This document shows, in pieces, positions 17,742 through 27,459 of a stretch of DNA of 64,000 bases. Location of the stretch: positions 1 to 64,000 of the forward strand of contig JAOAPY010000031.1 of assembly GCA_025463135.1 (NCBI GenBank), read 5' to 3'. This stretch comes from Acidobacteriota bacterium. GTDB lineage: Bacteria; Acidobacteriota; Blastocatellia; Pyrinomonadales; Pyrinomonadaceae. The position numbers were made by a program, and so were the translations under genes. The notes under the pieces are model-generated. The model searched no databases and had not been told where the DNA came from. It was given only the letters and a program-made list of their open reading frames with translations. The first letter of the stretch is position 1. Each line of letters starts with the position of its first letter.

Positions 17742-18614
17742 TCAATTTCTCTTTTCATTTACCAGACTATCGGCACGCAGCGTGCCGTTGTCTTCCACGA
17801 TGCGACACAACGCTGCATCCGCATCATGATAGAACAAGCAAGTCCATCCTTCTCGCGCTGCCCGTGGCAACAGCCTCTTCTTCGTTTCCAAAGTCTCAAC
17901 CGGATAAAGGTCATAGCCCATGATCCAGGCAAACGATACGTGAGCGCGAGTGGGAACAATATCGGCAAACCCAAACAGGGTTTTTCCGTCCCGCTCTAAC
18001 CGCGCGCACTGCATTGAACGGTTGTGTCCGGGATACATTTCCATGCGCAACCCGGGCACTACTTCGTAATTCGTTCCTTTTAACTCCAGTTGCCCGGAAT
18101 TCATGAGCGGGCGCCAATTCTCAGCCAGATAGCTGGCGCGATCTCGTTCGGTCGGGGCCTCGGCGTGTTCGAACTCGTCACGCGAAACCAGATAGCGCGC
18201 ATTTGGAAAAGCGGGCACCGCCCGCCCCTGTGCATCCAGCCTGGTGTTTCCGCCGGCATGATCGAAGTGCAAATGAGTGTTGATAACGATGGTGATGTCT
18301 TCTGGCGTGGTTCCGCTGATCGCTTGTAGTGATTCCCGAAACGGTCGCTTGCGTTCGATGCCGTACATCGCCGCCTGCTTACCTGACCACTTCTCGCCAA
18401 TACCGGTGTCGATCAGGATGCGTTCACCTCCAGCTTCGACGTACAGGCAATTCATATTCAAGCGAACGCGGTTCTGCTCATCCGGCGGGCAAACCTTCGA
18501 CCATAGATTCCGGGGCACTACTCCGAACATTGCCCCGCCGTCCAGACGAAATTCGGTGTCGGGCACTATCTCAACACGATAATCACCGAACTCCATGCTA
18601 AATCTCTGGGCCAC
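17742..18614 (-). CDS. MBL-fold metallohydrolase
   Basis: A 290-residue metallo-beta-lactamase-fold enzyme, starting at GTG (18614) or at the ATG six codons later. The dinuclear zinc motif is THLHFDHAGGN (about 111-121), with further His in YPGHNRSMQC (about 193-202) and an Asp in GFADIVPTRAH. The arrangement resembles the YtnP/AHL-lactonase group, but the substrate cannot be deduced. It heads a probable two-gene unit with the exported protein at 17222. Confidence 0.87.
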   Translation of the reverse strand: MAQRFSMEFGDYRVEIVPDTEFRLDGGAMFGVVPRNLWSKVCPPDEQNRVRLNMNCLYVEAGGERILIDTGIGEKWSGKQAAMYGIERKRPFRESLQAISGTTPEDITIVINTHLHFDHAGGNTRLDAQGRAVPAFPNARYLVSRDEFEHAEAPTERDRASYLAENWRPLMNSGQLELKGTNYEVVPGLRMEMYPGHNRSMQCARLERDGKTLFGFADIVPTRAHVSFAWIMGYDLYPVETLETKKRLLPRAAREGWTCLFYHDADAALCRIVEDNGTLRADSLVNEKRN

Positions 18615-18673
18615 AATGCCGACCCGATAACCGGGCCGGCGTCTTTTCGTTTCAAAGAAAGGTTGAGCGACGC

Positions 18674-20020
18674 CTACTTGGTCGGCTTCTTGTTTCCCGG
18701 CTTCTCGCCTGTCTTCGGTTTCTCAGGAGCAGGTTTCTGCGCCGGTGGCGGTCCCTGATCCGGATCGCCGGGGCTCATGCCTGGAGGCAGACCCGGCATT
18801 TCCTGTGGTGGCGGAGCGGCAACCTGGAAATTCTCAGCCACTTTTACGTGCGAACGCTTAACGACGTCTTCAATTACCTGTTTCTGTTTCTCCTGTTCAA
18901 CGGCGCCCTTCGCCTGGTCGCGACCGGATTTTCCTCCCGCGCCTTCGCTGATCAGGATGTGCCGCGCATGCACCTGCTCTTCGGGTTTGCCATCCTTGGT
19001 TTCGGTACGGCGCTCGTCAACCTTGATGATGTGGTAGCCATATTTTGTCTCGACGATGTCGCTGGTCTGACCCGGCTTAAGAGCAAAGGCTGCTTTCTCG
19101 AATTCCGGAACCATCTGGCCCGGTCCAAACCAGCCCAGGTCTCCGCCTTTATCTTTGTTGCTGGAATCGGTAGAAAATTCTCCCGCCAGCTTTGCGAAAT
19201 CCTCGCCGGCGCGCAGTCGTTTAAGAACCTCTTCGGCCTTGGTGCGCGACTGTTTCGAGTCGAGCTCAGGATGTTTAGCGAGATACGCATCGACCTCCTG
19301 ATCCGTAGCTTTCATCCGCGGAACCAATTCCTCTTGAGCATAAGCCGAAGCCAGCACCCTTGCCTGCTCCATCATCATTTGCAATTGAACTTCACGCTTT
19401 TTGTCAAAGCCTGCTTTGATTCCCTTTTCTTCTCCAATCAATACCTGACCCAGTTGTTGTCTGACCTGCTTTAGCTGCGCGTCCGGAATTTGACTGCCCG
19501 CCATTTGCGGATTCTTTGACTGTGCGTCCTTAATAAACTGATCGAATTTAGTCTGGTGCGCAGGCTGTTTAAAGAATTCATCGATTTCAGCTTCCGACAC
19601 GTTGGGATTCGTTGGGCCCGCCGGGTTGGCTTGCTGCGATTTGAAGTAATTCTCAGCAATCACAACCGAACGCATCAGCTCCAGCTGGCGTTTGACCTCG
19701 GGACGATCTGCGATCAACTCCTTCTTAACCGTAAACGTTCCGTCCGGCTTGGGAGTCTTTACCTCAACCGGTGTAGTGCGAGCCTCTTCGGCCACGGCGA
19801 GCAACTCCCGGATATTCTTGGCAAAGTCTTTGCGCGCCGTTTCGTCGGCGGCCAATCGCGCTTTGATTTGCGGTGACTGATCTTCGGCAATGATCTTCAT
19901 GTCATCCGCAGAGAGGTTGACAGCTTGAGCACGCCTGCTTTTTATTTGCCAGCCGATCAAACCTATGGCGAACGCCACGGCGATTGCGGCTGCGATTAAT
20001 GCTTTAGTTGTTGATGTCAA
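18674..20020 (-). CDS. Membrane-anchored PpiC-type peptidyl-prolyl isomerase
   Basis: A 448-residue protein with one N-terminal transmembrane helix (about 6-26), so the bulk is periplasmic. A SurA/PrsA-like helical chaperone region precedes the parvulin domain (about 260-345), which shows [36 protein letters not shown] and [22 protein letters not shown] start of a second parvulin repeat (about 357-367) is cut short. The tail is rich in Pro, Lys and Gly. It starts at TTG in TTGA, overlapping the methylmalonyl-CoA epimerase stop by 4 nt, so translation is coupled. It likely helps fold exported proteins. Confidence 0.88.
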   Translation of the reverse strand: MTSTTKALIAAAIAVAFAIGLIGWQIKSRRAQAVNLSADDMKIIAEDQSPQIKARLAADETARKDFAKNIRELLAVAEEARTTPVEVKTPKPDGTFTVKKELIADRPEVKRQLELMRSVVIAENYFKSQQANPAGPTNPNVSEAEIDEFFKQPAHQTKFDQFIKDAQSKNPQMAGSQIPDAQLKQVRQQLGQVLIGEEKGIKAGFDKKREVQLQMMMEQARVLASAYAQEELVPRMKATDQEVDAYLAKHPELDSKQSRTKAEEVLKRLRAGEDFAKLAGEFSTDSSNKDKGGDLGWFGPGQMVPEFEKAAFALKPGQTSDIVETKYGYHIIKVDERRTETKDGKPEEQVHARHILISEGAGGKSGRDQAKGAVEQEKQKQVIEDVVKRSHVKVAENFQVAAPPPQEMPGLPPGMSPGDPDQGPPPAQKPAPEKPKTGEKPGNKKPTK

Positions 20021-20454
20021 AATAAATTCCTTTCGTTAATAAAATTTTCGGCGGTTGCCAATTGATGCTGTACAAGTTCCAGCAACACGCCCCCTGCGGA
20101 CGACGGATGCACGAATGCCACGAGGCAGCCGCGGGCGCCAATGCGGGGTGTTTCATCAATCAAGCGCGCTCCAGTGGTTTTCAATTTAGCGAGTTCCGCG
20201 CGAATGTCATCGACACGAATGGCAATATGATGAATGCCTGGCCCGCGCTTCTCTAAAAATCGTCCTACCGGCGAGTCAGCACTGAGCGGTTCGAGCAGTT
20301 CCAATTGCGTCTCGCCCAGTGACAACATACTCACGCGCACCCCTTGCTCGGCAATCTCCTCGGTATGTTCAAGTCCCAAACCAAGGGTCTTTATCCATAG
20401 CTCCATTGCCTCGTCAATCCCTCGGGTGGCAATTCCTATGTGGTCGAGTTGCAT
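20017..20454 (-). CDS. mce: Methylmalonyl-CoA epimerase
   Basis: A 145-residue vicinal-oxygen-chelate enzyme that interconverts (R)- and (S)-methylmalonyl-CoA in propionate metabolism. Metal-binding blocks are [18 protein letters not shown] (His about 5), TQLELLEPL (Glu about 53), [14 protein letters not shown] (His about 75-76) and GGVLLELVQ (Glu about 126). Length is standard. The functionally linked meaB lies just upstream at 20636, separated by repeats. Confidence 0.93.
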   Translation of the reverse strand: MQLDHIGIATRGIDEAMELWIKTLGLGLEHTEEIAEQGVRVSMLSLGETQLELLEPLSADSPVGRFLEKRGPGIHHIAIRVDDIRAELAKLKTTGARLIDETPRIGARGCLVAFVHPSSAGGVLLELVQHQLATAENFINERNLF

Positions 20455-20460
20455 AAAATA

Positions 20461-20653
20461 GTAATCAGTAATCAGTAATCAATAATTAGTTGCTTATCCG
20501 GTTTTGGCACTTTGTCCTTGGTACCTTGATGACCTACTACCTCGCTCTGACCAAATTAGGTCGGAAAAGACACAAACAAAGTACCAGGAACCAAGCACCA
20601 AGAACCTAAATCCAAAGAACCACTGACAACTCTGACTACTGACTATTGACTAC
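20461..20653. repeat. Heptad arrays flanking a repeat-rich intergenic region
   Basis: On the plus strand, GTAATCA units (20461-20481) are followed by ATAATTA. On the minus strand, GTAGTCA, ATAGTCA and GTAGTCA run in phase down from 20653. Between them are further short inverted words around GGTACC and CCAAG. The minus-strand array runs into meaB and supplies its last residues and TAG stop. Confidence 0.8.
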
Positions 20654-21595
20654 TCTTGCGATAATTTCATCCACCGCAGAATAAGGATCGCGACGACGAC
20701 TTGCAACCTCATCCGTCAGGCGCTGTAGTACCGCGGCTGTCGAAGCCTGCGCCAGGGTCCGCTTTAACAGTTGTTCTCTCAGCAATTCCAGGATGCGCCA
20801 GCGAGCGATTGCTCGTTTGCGCTCCAGCCCCTTCGCGCTCTGAAGCTGAGTCTGGCTAAAAGCACTAATCGCCTGCCTCAGTTCATCCACGCCCTTATTC
20901 TCCGTCGCCACGGTCTTGATAATCGCCGGTTGCCAATCGTCCGCACGCGAGGCCAGGGACAACAAAGCCTCGAGCTCCTTTTCCGTGGCGTACGTACCTT
21001 CGCGATCTGCTTTGTTGATCACAAAGATATCGCCGATTTCCATTATTCCGGCCTTGATGGCCTGAATATCGTCGCCCATACCGGGAACCAATACAACCAC
21101 AGAGATATCCGCCGCTTTGACGATTTCGACTTCATCCTGCCCCACACCCACGGTCTCGATGATGATCTTTTCGTAGCCTGCCGCATCCAGGATGGCCACT
21201 GCATCAACCGTGGCCCGCGCCAGACCGCCGAGATTGCCGCGCGTAGCCATCGAGCGAATGAAAACCCCTTTATCTAGGCCCAGCGCCTGCATGCGAATGC
21301 GATCGCCGAGGATAGCGCCGCCGGAAAAAGGGCTCGATGGATCTACCGCTATTATTCCGACCCGCTGACCTTGCTGCCGATAAAGCAACGCCAGCTTGTC
21401 AACCAGTGAAGACTTTCCGGCTCCAGGTGATCCGGTGATTCCGATTACGAGGCCGCGCCCGGTAAGCGGAAAGATCCCTTTCATCAAGTCGGAGGTGCCC
21501 GCCTTTCCGTCCTCAACATTCGAGATGGCGCGAGCTACGGCGCCCGGCTCTCCGGCTGCCACTCGCTCTATCAATGATCTATTGTCCGGCACCAA
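20636..21595 (-). CDS. meaB: Methylmalonyl-CoA mutase-associated GTPase MeaB
   Basis: A 319-residue SIMIBI-class GTPase (ArgK/MeaB) that gates cofactor loading and protects adenosylcobalamin-dependent methylmalonyl-CoA mutase. Walker A is GITGSPGAGKSSL (about 53-65). DPSSPFSGGAILGDR, a MATRGNLGGLA switch region, IETVGVGQDE and the NKAD guanine motif follow. It starts 9 nt after the stop of an acyl-CoA dehydrogenase gene, suggesting one transcript for short-chain acyl-CoA oxidation. The final VVNSQ and the stop are encoded by the heptad repeat. Confidence 0.95.
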   Translation of the reverse strand: MVPDNRSLIERVAAGEPGAVARAISNVEDGKAGTSDLMKGIFPLTGRGLVIGITGSPGAGKSSLVDKLALLYRQQGQRVGIIAVDPSSPFSGGAILGDRIRMQALGLDKGVFIRSMATRGNLGGLARATVDAVAILDAAGYEKIIIETVGVGQDEVEIVKAADISVVVLVPGMGDDIQAIKAGIMEIGDIFVINKADREGTYATEKELEALLSLASRADDWQPAIIKTVATENKGVDELRQAISAFSQTQLQSAKGLERKRAIARWRILELLREQLLKRTLAQASTAAVLQRLTDEVASRRRDPYSAVDEIIARVVNSQ

Positions 21596-21604
21596 ACCCT
21601 CGAT

Positions 21605-22750
21605 TCAGGTCTGCCTCAATAACTCTCGCGCAATGATGATCCGTTGAATTTCCGACGTTCCTTCGCCAATGGTGCACAGCTTGGAATCGCGCCAGTACTT
21701 TTCTGCCGGATAATCTTTCGTGTAACCATAACCGCCGTGAATCTGGATCGCCTCTTCACAGACACGCACGCTCACTTCCGACGCAAACAGCTTGGCCATC
21801 GAAGACTCTTTCGTCGTTCTCTTGCCCTGGTCTTTCATCCAGGCGGCGCGATACATCAGCAGGCGGGCGGCATCTATTTGCGTGGCCATGTCGGCAAGCT
21901 TGAACTGGATTGCCTGGAATTCGCGAATGGGTTTTCCGAATTGCTGCCGCTCTCCCGAATAGCGCAGGGCCGATTCAAAGGCCCCCTGGGCGATGCCCAC
22001 GGCAAGCGCGGCAATGGAAACTCGCCCACCGTCCAACACTTCCATCGCATTTACAAATCCCTGGCCTTCCGCACCCAGCCTGTTCTCGTCGGGAACAAAA
22101 CAATCTTCGAAAACCACGCTCGCTGTTTCGGAAGCGCGCAGCCCGAGCTTGTTCTCCTTTTTTGATGGTGAAAACCCCTTCATCCCTTTTTCAAAAATAA
22201 AAGCAGTAATCCCCTTGCTGTGTTTGGAGCGATCGTTTGAGGCAAAAGCGATGCAGGTGTCGGCATGAATCGCATGCGTAATAAAATTTTTGGAGCCGTT
22301 GATCAACCAACCGTCGTTCTGGCGCACCGCCGTCGTGCGAGTTCCTGAAGCGTCAGAACCCGCGCTGGGTTCGGTCAACCCCCAGGCTCCGAGATGTTCT
22401 CCACGCGCCAACGGCGCAAGATATTTCTCTCTCTGCGCTTCCGATCCAAATTGGTAGACGTGGTTAGAACAAAGCGAGTTGTGAGCGGCGACGGAGATAC
22501 CGACAGAGCCGTCCACGCGGGACAATTCTTCGATGATGGTCGCGTACTCGACATAGCCCATGCCGGCGCCACCGTATTGCTCGGGGAAAAGAACGCCCAT
22601 CAACCCCAGCTCCGCAAGTTTGGGTTTCAGCTCGATGGGAAAATGCTGGGCCTCATCCCATTCCATTACGTGAGGCGCAATCTCGGCTTCAGCAAACTCG
22701 CGGACGCTAAACTTGATCTGTTTCTGCTCTTCGCTTAACTCGAATTCCAT
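21605..22750 (-). CDS. Acyl-CoA dehydrogenase
   Basis: A 381-residue flavoenzyme for the first step of beta-oxidation or branched amino-acid breakdown. FAD and substrate motifs are [13 protein letters not shown] (about 122-134) and NFITHA. The C-terminal [12 protein letters not shown] region leads to GEGTSEIQR with the catalytic Glu363 at the butyryl/short-chain position. Placed beside meaB and mce, it most likely acts on short or branched acyl-CoA, but chain length cannot be fixed from sequence. Confidence 0.93.
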   Translation of the reverse strand: MEFELSEEQKQIKFSVREFAEAEIAPHVMEWDEAQHFPIELKPKLAELGLMGVLFPEQYGGAGMGYVEYATIIEELSRVDGSVGISVAAHNSLCSNHVYQFGSEAQREKYLAPLARGEHLGAWGLTEPSAGSDASGTRTTAVRQNDGWLINGSKNFITHAIHADTCIAFASNDRSKHSKGITAFIFEKGMKGFSPSKKENKLGLRASETASVVFEDCFVPDENRLGAEGQGFVNAMEVLDGGRVSIAALAVGIAQGAFESALRYSGERQQFGKPIREFQAIQFKLADMATQIDAARLLMYRAAWMKDQGKRTTKESSMAKLFASEVSVRVCEEAIQIHGGYGYTKDYPAEKYWRDSKLCTIGEGTSEIQRIIIARELLRQT

Positions 22751-22881
22751 TCAAATCCTTTTGTAACGCAAACGGTTAGTCTGCGATAACGTTGAATGCT
22801 CCACACGCAAGCCCGCGGTCCCGGCGGGGGCAGCCTGCTGGGGTGACCTTACAGCGCGCGTTACACCTCCGAACATAAATT

Positions 22882-22925
22882 CGAGTTTCGCATTTCGATC
22901 TCTGAATCTCGAAGCGCGAAACTCG
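22882..22925. terminator. Hairpin downstream of rluB
   Basis: CGAGTTTCGC (22882-22891) pairs perfectly with GCGAAACTCG (22916-22925), and an inner TTCGA/TCGAA extends the stem. Flanking AAAT and ATTT can add to it. It lies just past the rluB stop and before the acyl-CoA dehydrogenase gene. It may end rluB transcription. A GC-rich palindromic fragment also lies at about 22808-22845. Confidence 0.45.
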
Positions 22926-22949
22926 CAATTTAATTGCTGTTATTGTACC

Positions 22950-23750
22950 TCAACGACGGCGCGAACCGTGACCAGCCAATCGCGTCTTCGGCGGTCGCAC
23001 CGGTCGCTCGGCCTGCTTGCCCTTTAGTACCTGATCGACTTCCGCCGGACTCAGAAAACGGTATTCGCCGGGCCTTAGTCCCTGATCGTTCAGTGGACCG
23101 ATGCGGACGCGCCGCAGTTTCACCACTGAATGGCCGATCAGATCGAACATACGCCTTATCTGTTGGTTTCGTCCCTCGTGCAGGATCACTTCGAACCAGG
23201 CATTAGCGTCAGTAGACTTTACCAACGCAATCTCCGCACGAGCAGTTCGCACTCCATCGTCAAGCACGACGCCGGCCCGCAGGCGTGCAAGCGCCGATTC
23301 CTGAGGCACGCCCTTGACTCTGGCCTCATAGACCTTACCTACCCTGTTGCGCGCCGCGGTGACGAAATTCGTGAAAGCACCATCATTGGTAAGTAACAAT
23401 AAACCTTCGGTATTGAAGTCGAGCCGGCCTACCGGATGCAGTTTGGCCAGCGTGGGCGGCAAGAGATCCATAACCAAGGGTCGTTTATCGGGATCCGATA
23501 CGCTCGACAAATAACCTTTGGGTTTATTCAACAGAACGTAGACGTTCTGGCGTCGTTGGATCGCCGGATTGATGAGCTTACCGCGGACCTTGATATGGTC
23601 CTTCTGAGGATCGGCCTTCGTTCCCAGTTCGGTAACGACTTTGCCGTTGACGGTGACCTCGCCCGCGGTGATCATTTCTTCCGCATGACGCCGCGAAGCG
23701 ATGCCCGCCTGGGCGATTAATTTCTGAAGTCGTTCCTGCATAACGTTCAA
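22950..23750 (-). CDS. rluB: rRNA pseudouridine synthase, RluB/RsuA family
   Basis: A 266-residue RNA-modifying enzyme. The N-terminal S4 RNA-binding domain (about 5-60) reads [20 protein letters not shown]. The catalytic block is [20 protein letters not shown] with the nucleophile Asp111. A later [16 protein letters not shown] motif is typical of RluB/E/F. By family it should modify 23S U2605 or a neighbouring site; the exact target is inferred. The C-terminal tail is basic. A 105-bp heptad array lies directly upstream of its start. Confidence 0.92.
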   Translation of the reverse strand: MNVMQERLQKLIAQAGIASRRHAEEMITAGEVTVNGKVVTELGTKADPQKDHIKVRGKLINPAIQRRQNVYVLLNKPKGYLSSVSDPDKRPLVMDLLPPTLAKLHPVGRLDFNTEGLLLLTNDGAFTNFVTAARNRVGKVYEARVKGVPQESALARLRAGVVLDDGVRTARAEIALVKSTDANAWFEVILHEGRNQQIRRMFDLIGHSVVKLRRVRIGPLNDQGLRPGEYRFLSPAEVDQVLKGKQAERPVRPPKTRLAGHGSRRR

Positions 23751-23772
23751 GTCGGCAGTCGACAGGAGCTTC

Positions 23773-23877
23773 CTGCCTTCTGCCTTCTGCCTTCTGCCTT
23801 CTGCCTTCTGCCTTCTGCCTTCTGCCTTCTGCCTTCTGCCTTCTGCCTTCTGCCTTCTGCCTTCTGCCTTCTGCTTT
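23773..23877. repeat. Heptad tandem array, CTGCCTT x15
   Basis: Fourteen perfect tandem copies of CTGCCTT (23773-23870) plus one variant CTGCTTT, giving exactly 105 bp. Looser CCTCCTG-type copies follow to about 23900. It occupies most of the gap between rluB and scpB, which both read leftward. The near-perfect copies imply recent expansion or active homogenisation. Confidence 0.95.
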
Positions 23878-23908
23878 CCGCCTCCTGCCTCCTGCCCCTG
23901 CCGCCTCT

Positions 23909-24586
23909 TTAAGACCCCCCCGCCAGGTCCTGAAAATCTTCCATGCTCGGCAACTCGGAAAGGTCTTTTAAACCAAACTGCATCAAAAATTCTTTTGAAG
24001 TGCCGTACAGCATTGGATGACCAACCGTGTCCTTGCGGCCTTTCGCGACGATCAGTTTCTTATCCAGCAAAGTCTTGATGGACGAAGGCGATTGCACACC
24101 GCGTATCTCGAGAATTTCAGGCACCGTCACTGGTTGCTTATATGCAATCACCGCAAGAGTCTCGAGCGAAGCAAGGGAAAGTTTTGCGCTGGGCCGCGAT
24201 CTTAAAAATGCGCGAACGTGCTCGTGGTATTGTGGGCGCGTGGCAAACTGCCAGCCCCCAGCGAGTTCGCGCAAGTGCAACCCGCCGTCGCGTCCGTTGA
24301 ACTCGGCCGCCAGCTCCCTAATCGCCTCTTCAACGACCGCGCGATCATCTTTGAGAACGTCAGCAATCGTTTTAGCGCTCAGCGGCTCTCCCGAAACGAA
24401 AATCAAAGTCTCAATAACCGCCATGCGCTCGGAAAGCGTGCCGATTTCGTAGGCTTCGCCGGTATCCTGGGCCGCTTCAATTGCAGCATTGTCCGTTTCC
24501 GCCTCGGAAATCATGGCCGCGAGTTCCTGACTCGCTTCTTCGTTCAGCGCCACTTGATCCTCGGTTTCAGTTTTTTCTTTGGCCAT
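23909..24586 (-). CDS. scpB: Chromosome segregation protein ScpB
   Basis: A 225-residue kleisin partner that binds ScpA and SMC in the bacterial condensin. Tandem winged-helix regions are seen: [20 protein letters not shown] (about 53-72) and [20 protein letters not shown] (about 137-156), then [20 protein letters not shown]. The acidic N-terminal extension of about 45 residues is longer than usual. It follows scpA on the same strand after 127 nt that contain a REP-like copy. Confidence 0.94.
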   Translation of the reverse strand: MAKEKTETEDQVALNEEASQELAAMISEAETDNAAIEAAQDTGEAYEIGTLSERMAVIETLIFVSGEPLSAKTIADVLKDDRAVVEEAIRELAAEFNGRDGGLHLRELAGGWQFATRPQYHEHVRAFLRSRPSAKLSLASLETLAVIAYKQPVTVPEILEIRGVQSPSSIKTLLDKKLIVAKGRKDTVGHPMLYGTSKEFLMQFGLKDLSELPSMEDFQDLAGGS

Positions 24587-24607
24587 CTCTTAATCTCAAT
24601 CCCAAAT

Positions 24608-24631
24608 TGTCCGACAAGCTTCAGCTTGTCG
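24608..24631. repeat. REP-like palindrome, GACAAGCTT family, copy 3 (single arm)
   Basis: The 24-nt arm TGTCCGACAAGCTTCAGCTT plus GTCG has the same outer TGTCCGACAA and inner palindrome as the copies at 9894 and 12517, but stands alone. It lies between scpA and scpB. Confidence 0.7.
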
Positions 24632-24713
24632 CTTTCTCTCCAAACCATTCTCTATCCAGTTATGTCACGATGCTCCGTTTAGAAAAGCGGACTCTATCTT
24701 TTTCCAAACGCGC

Positions 24714-25625
24714 TCAACTCGCGACCCTAGCAACGATCTCGCCGAACGTTTGTGGCTGAAACAGTTTGATCTCTGTCGTGCGAACCAGTTCGAGCACGGA
24801 AAGGAACGCCAGCACAAGCTCGCGCCGCGACCGGGCTCGTTCAAAAAAGATGCGCAGGTTCAGCTCGCCCGCCGACATCACCATGTTTCGCAAACGCTCG
24901 AGCATTTCCGTCATGGAAATCTCTTCGCGCTCGATCTCCATCAGCACTTCTTCTTTGTGCCGCGCCAGAATTTCATTAAAGACCCGCAGCAAGTCAAAAA
25001 CACCGACTGCTACTTCCGGGTTGGCCTTATCCGTTTCCAATTCGGCCCGGCGAAAGATGGCGCGCTCCACAGTCGCCCTGGACCAGAGCATCTGTGCCGC
25101 CGCTTTGTATTTCTGATATTCGAGCAACTGGTCGACCAGATCACGTCGTGGATCGTCTTCGTCCGCTTCGGGCGCGGCAAAAGGATCGCGCGGCAGCAGC
25201 ATTTTCGTCTTCAGTTCGATCAGCGTTGCCGCCATCACCAGAAAATCACCGGCGACAGCAATATCCATCTCCTGCATCAACTGCAGGTAGCGCAGATATT
25301 CATCCGTGATCTTGGCGACGGGAATGTCATAGATGCTAACCTGCTCCTGGCGAATAAGGTGCAGCAAGAGATCCAGGGGCCCATCAAATTCACCCAGCAG
25401 AATCTGCAGGTCGTCAGTGACCTCGTCCGGATAGATCTCAGGTGTCGCTCCCAGAACATTGATCATGTTGATGGTCGGTGCTTCCTTCTTGCCCGCCGCA
25501 CTGTTGGCAGGCACATGAGCAGCCGGCTCTTCAAGCGAAGCAGCGGCGTCCGGCACACCACCGTCGGTGGCCTCGGGAAACTGCGCCGTCTGCTCGGTCT
25601 CGTTAATTTCTTCAGTCTCTTCCAT
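24714..25625 (-). CDS. scpA: Segregation and condensation protein ScpA
   Basis: A 303-residue kleisin that bridges the SMC heads. After a variable acidic N-terminus (about 1-75), the conserved start is LGEFDGPLDLLLHLIRQEQV (about 77-96), followed by KITDEYLRYLQLMQEMDIAV and ATLIELKTKMLLPRD. The C-terminal winged helix ends in FLSVLELVRTTEIKLFQP. It is transcribed after trpS (9-nt gap), so scpA and scpB probably belong to a trpS-scpA-scpB unit, an arrangement seen in several phyla. Confidence 0.95.
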   Translation of the reverse strand: MEETEEINETEQTAQFPEATDGGVPDAAASLEEPAAHVPANSAAGKKEAPTINMINVLGATPEIYPDEVTDDLQILLGEFDGPLDLLLHLIRQEQVSIYDIPVAKITDEYLRYLQLMQEMDIAVAGDFLVMAATLIELKTKMLLPRDPFAAPEADEDDPRRDLVDQLLEYQKYKAAAQMLWSRATVERAIFRRAELETDKANPEVAVGVFDLLRVFNEILARHKEEVLMEIEREEISMTEMLERLRNMVMSAGELNLRIFFERARSRRELVLAFLSVLELVRTTEIKLFQPQTFGEIVARVAS

Positions 25626-25634
25626 TACTTGAAA

Positions 25635-26621
25635 TCAATTGCGCGCGCCGACTAGTCCCATACGCTCCATCGCACTCCGCAGCGTCGGGTCGGCAATACT
25701 CCTGGCGCGGTTCCGGCCCTGCTCGAGTAGTTGATTCAGATCCTCGTCAGTAATGCTTTGCACCCGTTCCTGGACCGGCTTCAAAAACTCGATAGTCACT
25801 TCGGCCAGTTCCTGTTTTAATCGAGCGTAACCACTTCCGGCAAAGTGGTCCTCAATCTCATGCATTTCCTTGCCGGTCAGCAAATGGTAAATCGTCAACA
25901 GGTTTGCGAGCGCCGGACGAGTTTCATCAAAGCGAATATCGGCACCGGAATCTGTAACCGCACGTTTGAACTTTCGGCTAACCGTGTCCCCATCATCCAA
26001 CAACAACACGCAACCATTCGGGTCGTCATCCGACTTTGACATTTTCCTTGTCGGATCGGACAAAGACATAATCCGAGCGCCGACCTTGGGAATATAGGGT
26101 TCAGGAACGCGAAAGGTCTCGCCATAGTCGCGATTGAACCGGATTGCCAAATCGCGCGTCAACTCCAGGTGTTGCTTCTGATCTTCGCCGACCGGCACCA
26201 GGTCGGTTTGATAAAGCAGAATGTCGGCGGCCATCAATACAGGATAATCCAGTAACCCTACGCCGACGTTATCGCGTTGCTTGCGCACCTTGTCCTTGAA
26301 CTGCGTCATGCGCTCGAGTTCGGACAGACGCGCAATACAATTCAGCAGCCAGGTCAGCTCCGCATGCGCCGGCACGTCAGACTGGATAAAAATGGTGGAC
26401 ACCTGTGGGTCGATCCCCACGGCGAGATAGATGCGGGCAAGTTCACGGGCTTTCTCAGCCAGAACTTTCGGATCCTGCGGCAAAGTAACGGCGTGCAGGT
26501 TAACAATGCAGAAGATACTTTCGTACTCGTGCTGCAATGCTACCCAGTTGCGCAAAGCGCCGAGATAGTTTCCCAGATGTGTGCTGCCGGTCGGCTGTAC
26601 GCCGCTAAAAATTCGCTTCAT
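25635..26621 (-). CDS. trpS: Tryptophanyl-tRNA synthetase
   Basis: A 328-residue class I aminoacyl-tRNA synthetase of standard bacterial length. The ATP-binding HIGH-like motif is TGSTHLGNYLGAL (about 11-23) and the KMSKS motif is present as RKMSKSDDDPNG (about 192-203). The GEDQKQHLELTRDLA block (about 146-160) is the usual Trp-pocket region. It begins 3 nt after the M50 protease stop, so the genes are probably co-transcribed. Confidence 0.96.
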   Translation of the reverse strand: MKRIFSGVQPTGSTHLGNYLGALRNWVALQHEYESIFCIVNLHAVTLPQDPKVLAEKARELARIYLAVGIDPQVSTIFIQSDVPAHAELTWLLNCIARLSELERMTQFKDKVRKQRDNVGVGLLDYPVLMAADILLYQTDLVPVGEDQKQHLELTRDLAIRFNRDYGETFRVPEPYIPKVGARIMSLSDPTRKMSKSDDDPNGCVLLLDDGDTVSRKFKRAVTDSGADIRFDETRPALANLLTIYHLLTGKEMHEIEDHFAGSGYARLKQELAEVTIEFLKPVQERVQSITDEDLNQLLEQGRNRARSIADPTLRSAMERMGLVGARN

Positions 26622-26624
26622 TTA

Positions 26625-27311
26625 CTATGCGCCAAGGAAAACCAGAGCCCAGGCAATGGGAATAAAAAACCCGATGATCTTACCTACGATACCGGTGAAG
26701 AGAGCGACGAACAGGAGCAGAAAACCAAACTGCTGCAACTGTTCCATGCCCGCTTCAAAGCTGGGCGGTAACAGGCTGGCGAGAATTCCACTGCCATCAA
26801 GCGGTGGGACCGGCAGCAAATTAAAAACGCCCAGCATGATATTGATACTGAAAAAAGTTTGCAGCAGGCTGACCGCTCCGATGGCAATCATCGAACCGGT
26901 TGTTGCCGGAACCAAACCGCCCTGCGCGATATCAATTACGCCAAAGCTGTAGAGCAGCCGAATCGCAATGCCGGCGATTATCGCCATAATGAAATTGCAA
27001 ATCACTCCCGCGGCTGATACCCAAAAATTAGCGACGCGTTTGTTGCGCCATGCCAAAGGATTAACCGGCGTCGCCTTGGCCCACCCGAGCAATGGCACGT
27101 GCGTGAAAAAAGCGATCGCCGGAAACAACAGCGTCCCAAGCGGATCGATGTGCACCAGGGGATTAAGACTGATCCGTCCCTGAGAGCGGGCCAAATCATC
27201 GCCGAAATGGCTTGACGTCCAGGCGTGTGCCGATTCATGCACGGAGGCGGAAAACAGGAACGCCACCATGTTCAGAATGAATTCGCCGATTTGTTTAGAA
27301 CCGAATTCCAC
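26625..27311 (-). CDS. Site-2-protease-like membrane metalloprotease (M50)
   Basis: A 228-residue integral membrane protein with about five hydrophobic helices. Zinc motif HESAH is at residues 25-29, and the second motif NLLPVPPLDG carries Asp172. This is the compact S2P subfamily without a PDZ domain. It lies directly upstream of trpS and scpA, a linkage seen in many bacteria. A protease role is expected from the family; the substrate is unknown. Confidence 0.92.
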   Translation of the reverse strand: MEFGSKQIGEFILNMVAFLFSASVHESAHAWTSSHFGDDLARSQGRISLNPLVHIDPLGTLLFPAIAFFTHVPLLGWAKATPVNPLAWRNKRVANFWVSAAGVICNFIMAIIAGIAIRLLYSFGVIDIAQGGLVPATTGSMIAIGAVSLLQTFFSINIMLGVFNLLPVPPLDGSGILASLLPPSFEAGMEQLQQFGFLLLFVALFTGIVGKIIGFFIPIAWALVFLGA

Positions 27312-27429
27312 TTAGTCCTCTCCAGCATAATTGCCCCTAATAATAGCTCGCCTCACCATACTTGAAGATTCCTGCCGTTCCAAGTCGCTAAGCCGCAGGA
27401 GTTGTGAAAAACTCCGGCCCGTTTAGGAA

Positions 27430-27443
27430 GCGGACTTGTCCGC
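27430..27443. repeat. Short palindromes before the M50 gene
   Basis: GCGGAC-TT-GTCCGC (27430-27443) is a perfect hairpin, and GGAGTT/AACTCC occurs just left at about 27398-27415. They lie between the M50 gene and the beta-propeller gene and look like another REP-type fragment. Confidence 0.45.
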
Positions 27444-27459
27444 CTGCTGATAACACAAT

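Noticed and set aside
23773-23877. CRISPR array
   Set aside because: Units are 7 bp and contiguous, without spacers, and no cas genes are present.
24750-25655. 301-codon plus-strand frame opposite scpA
   Set aside because: It is the antisense shadow of scpA, whose family motifs are unmistakable.
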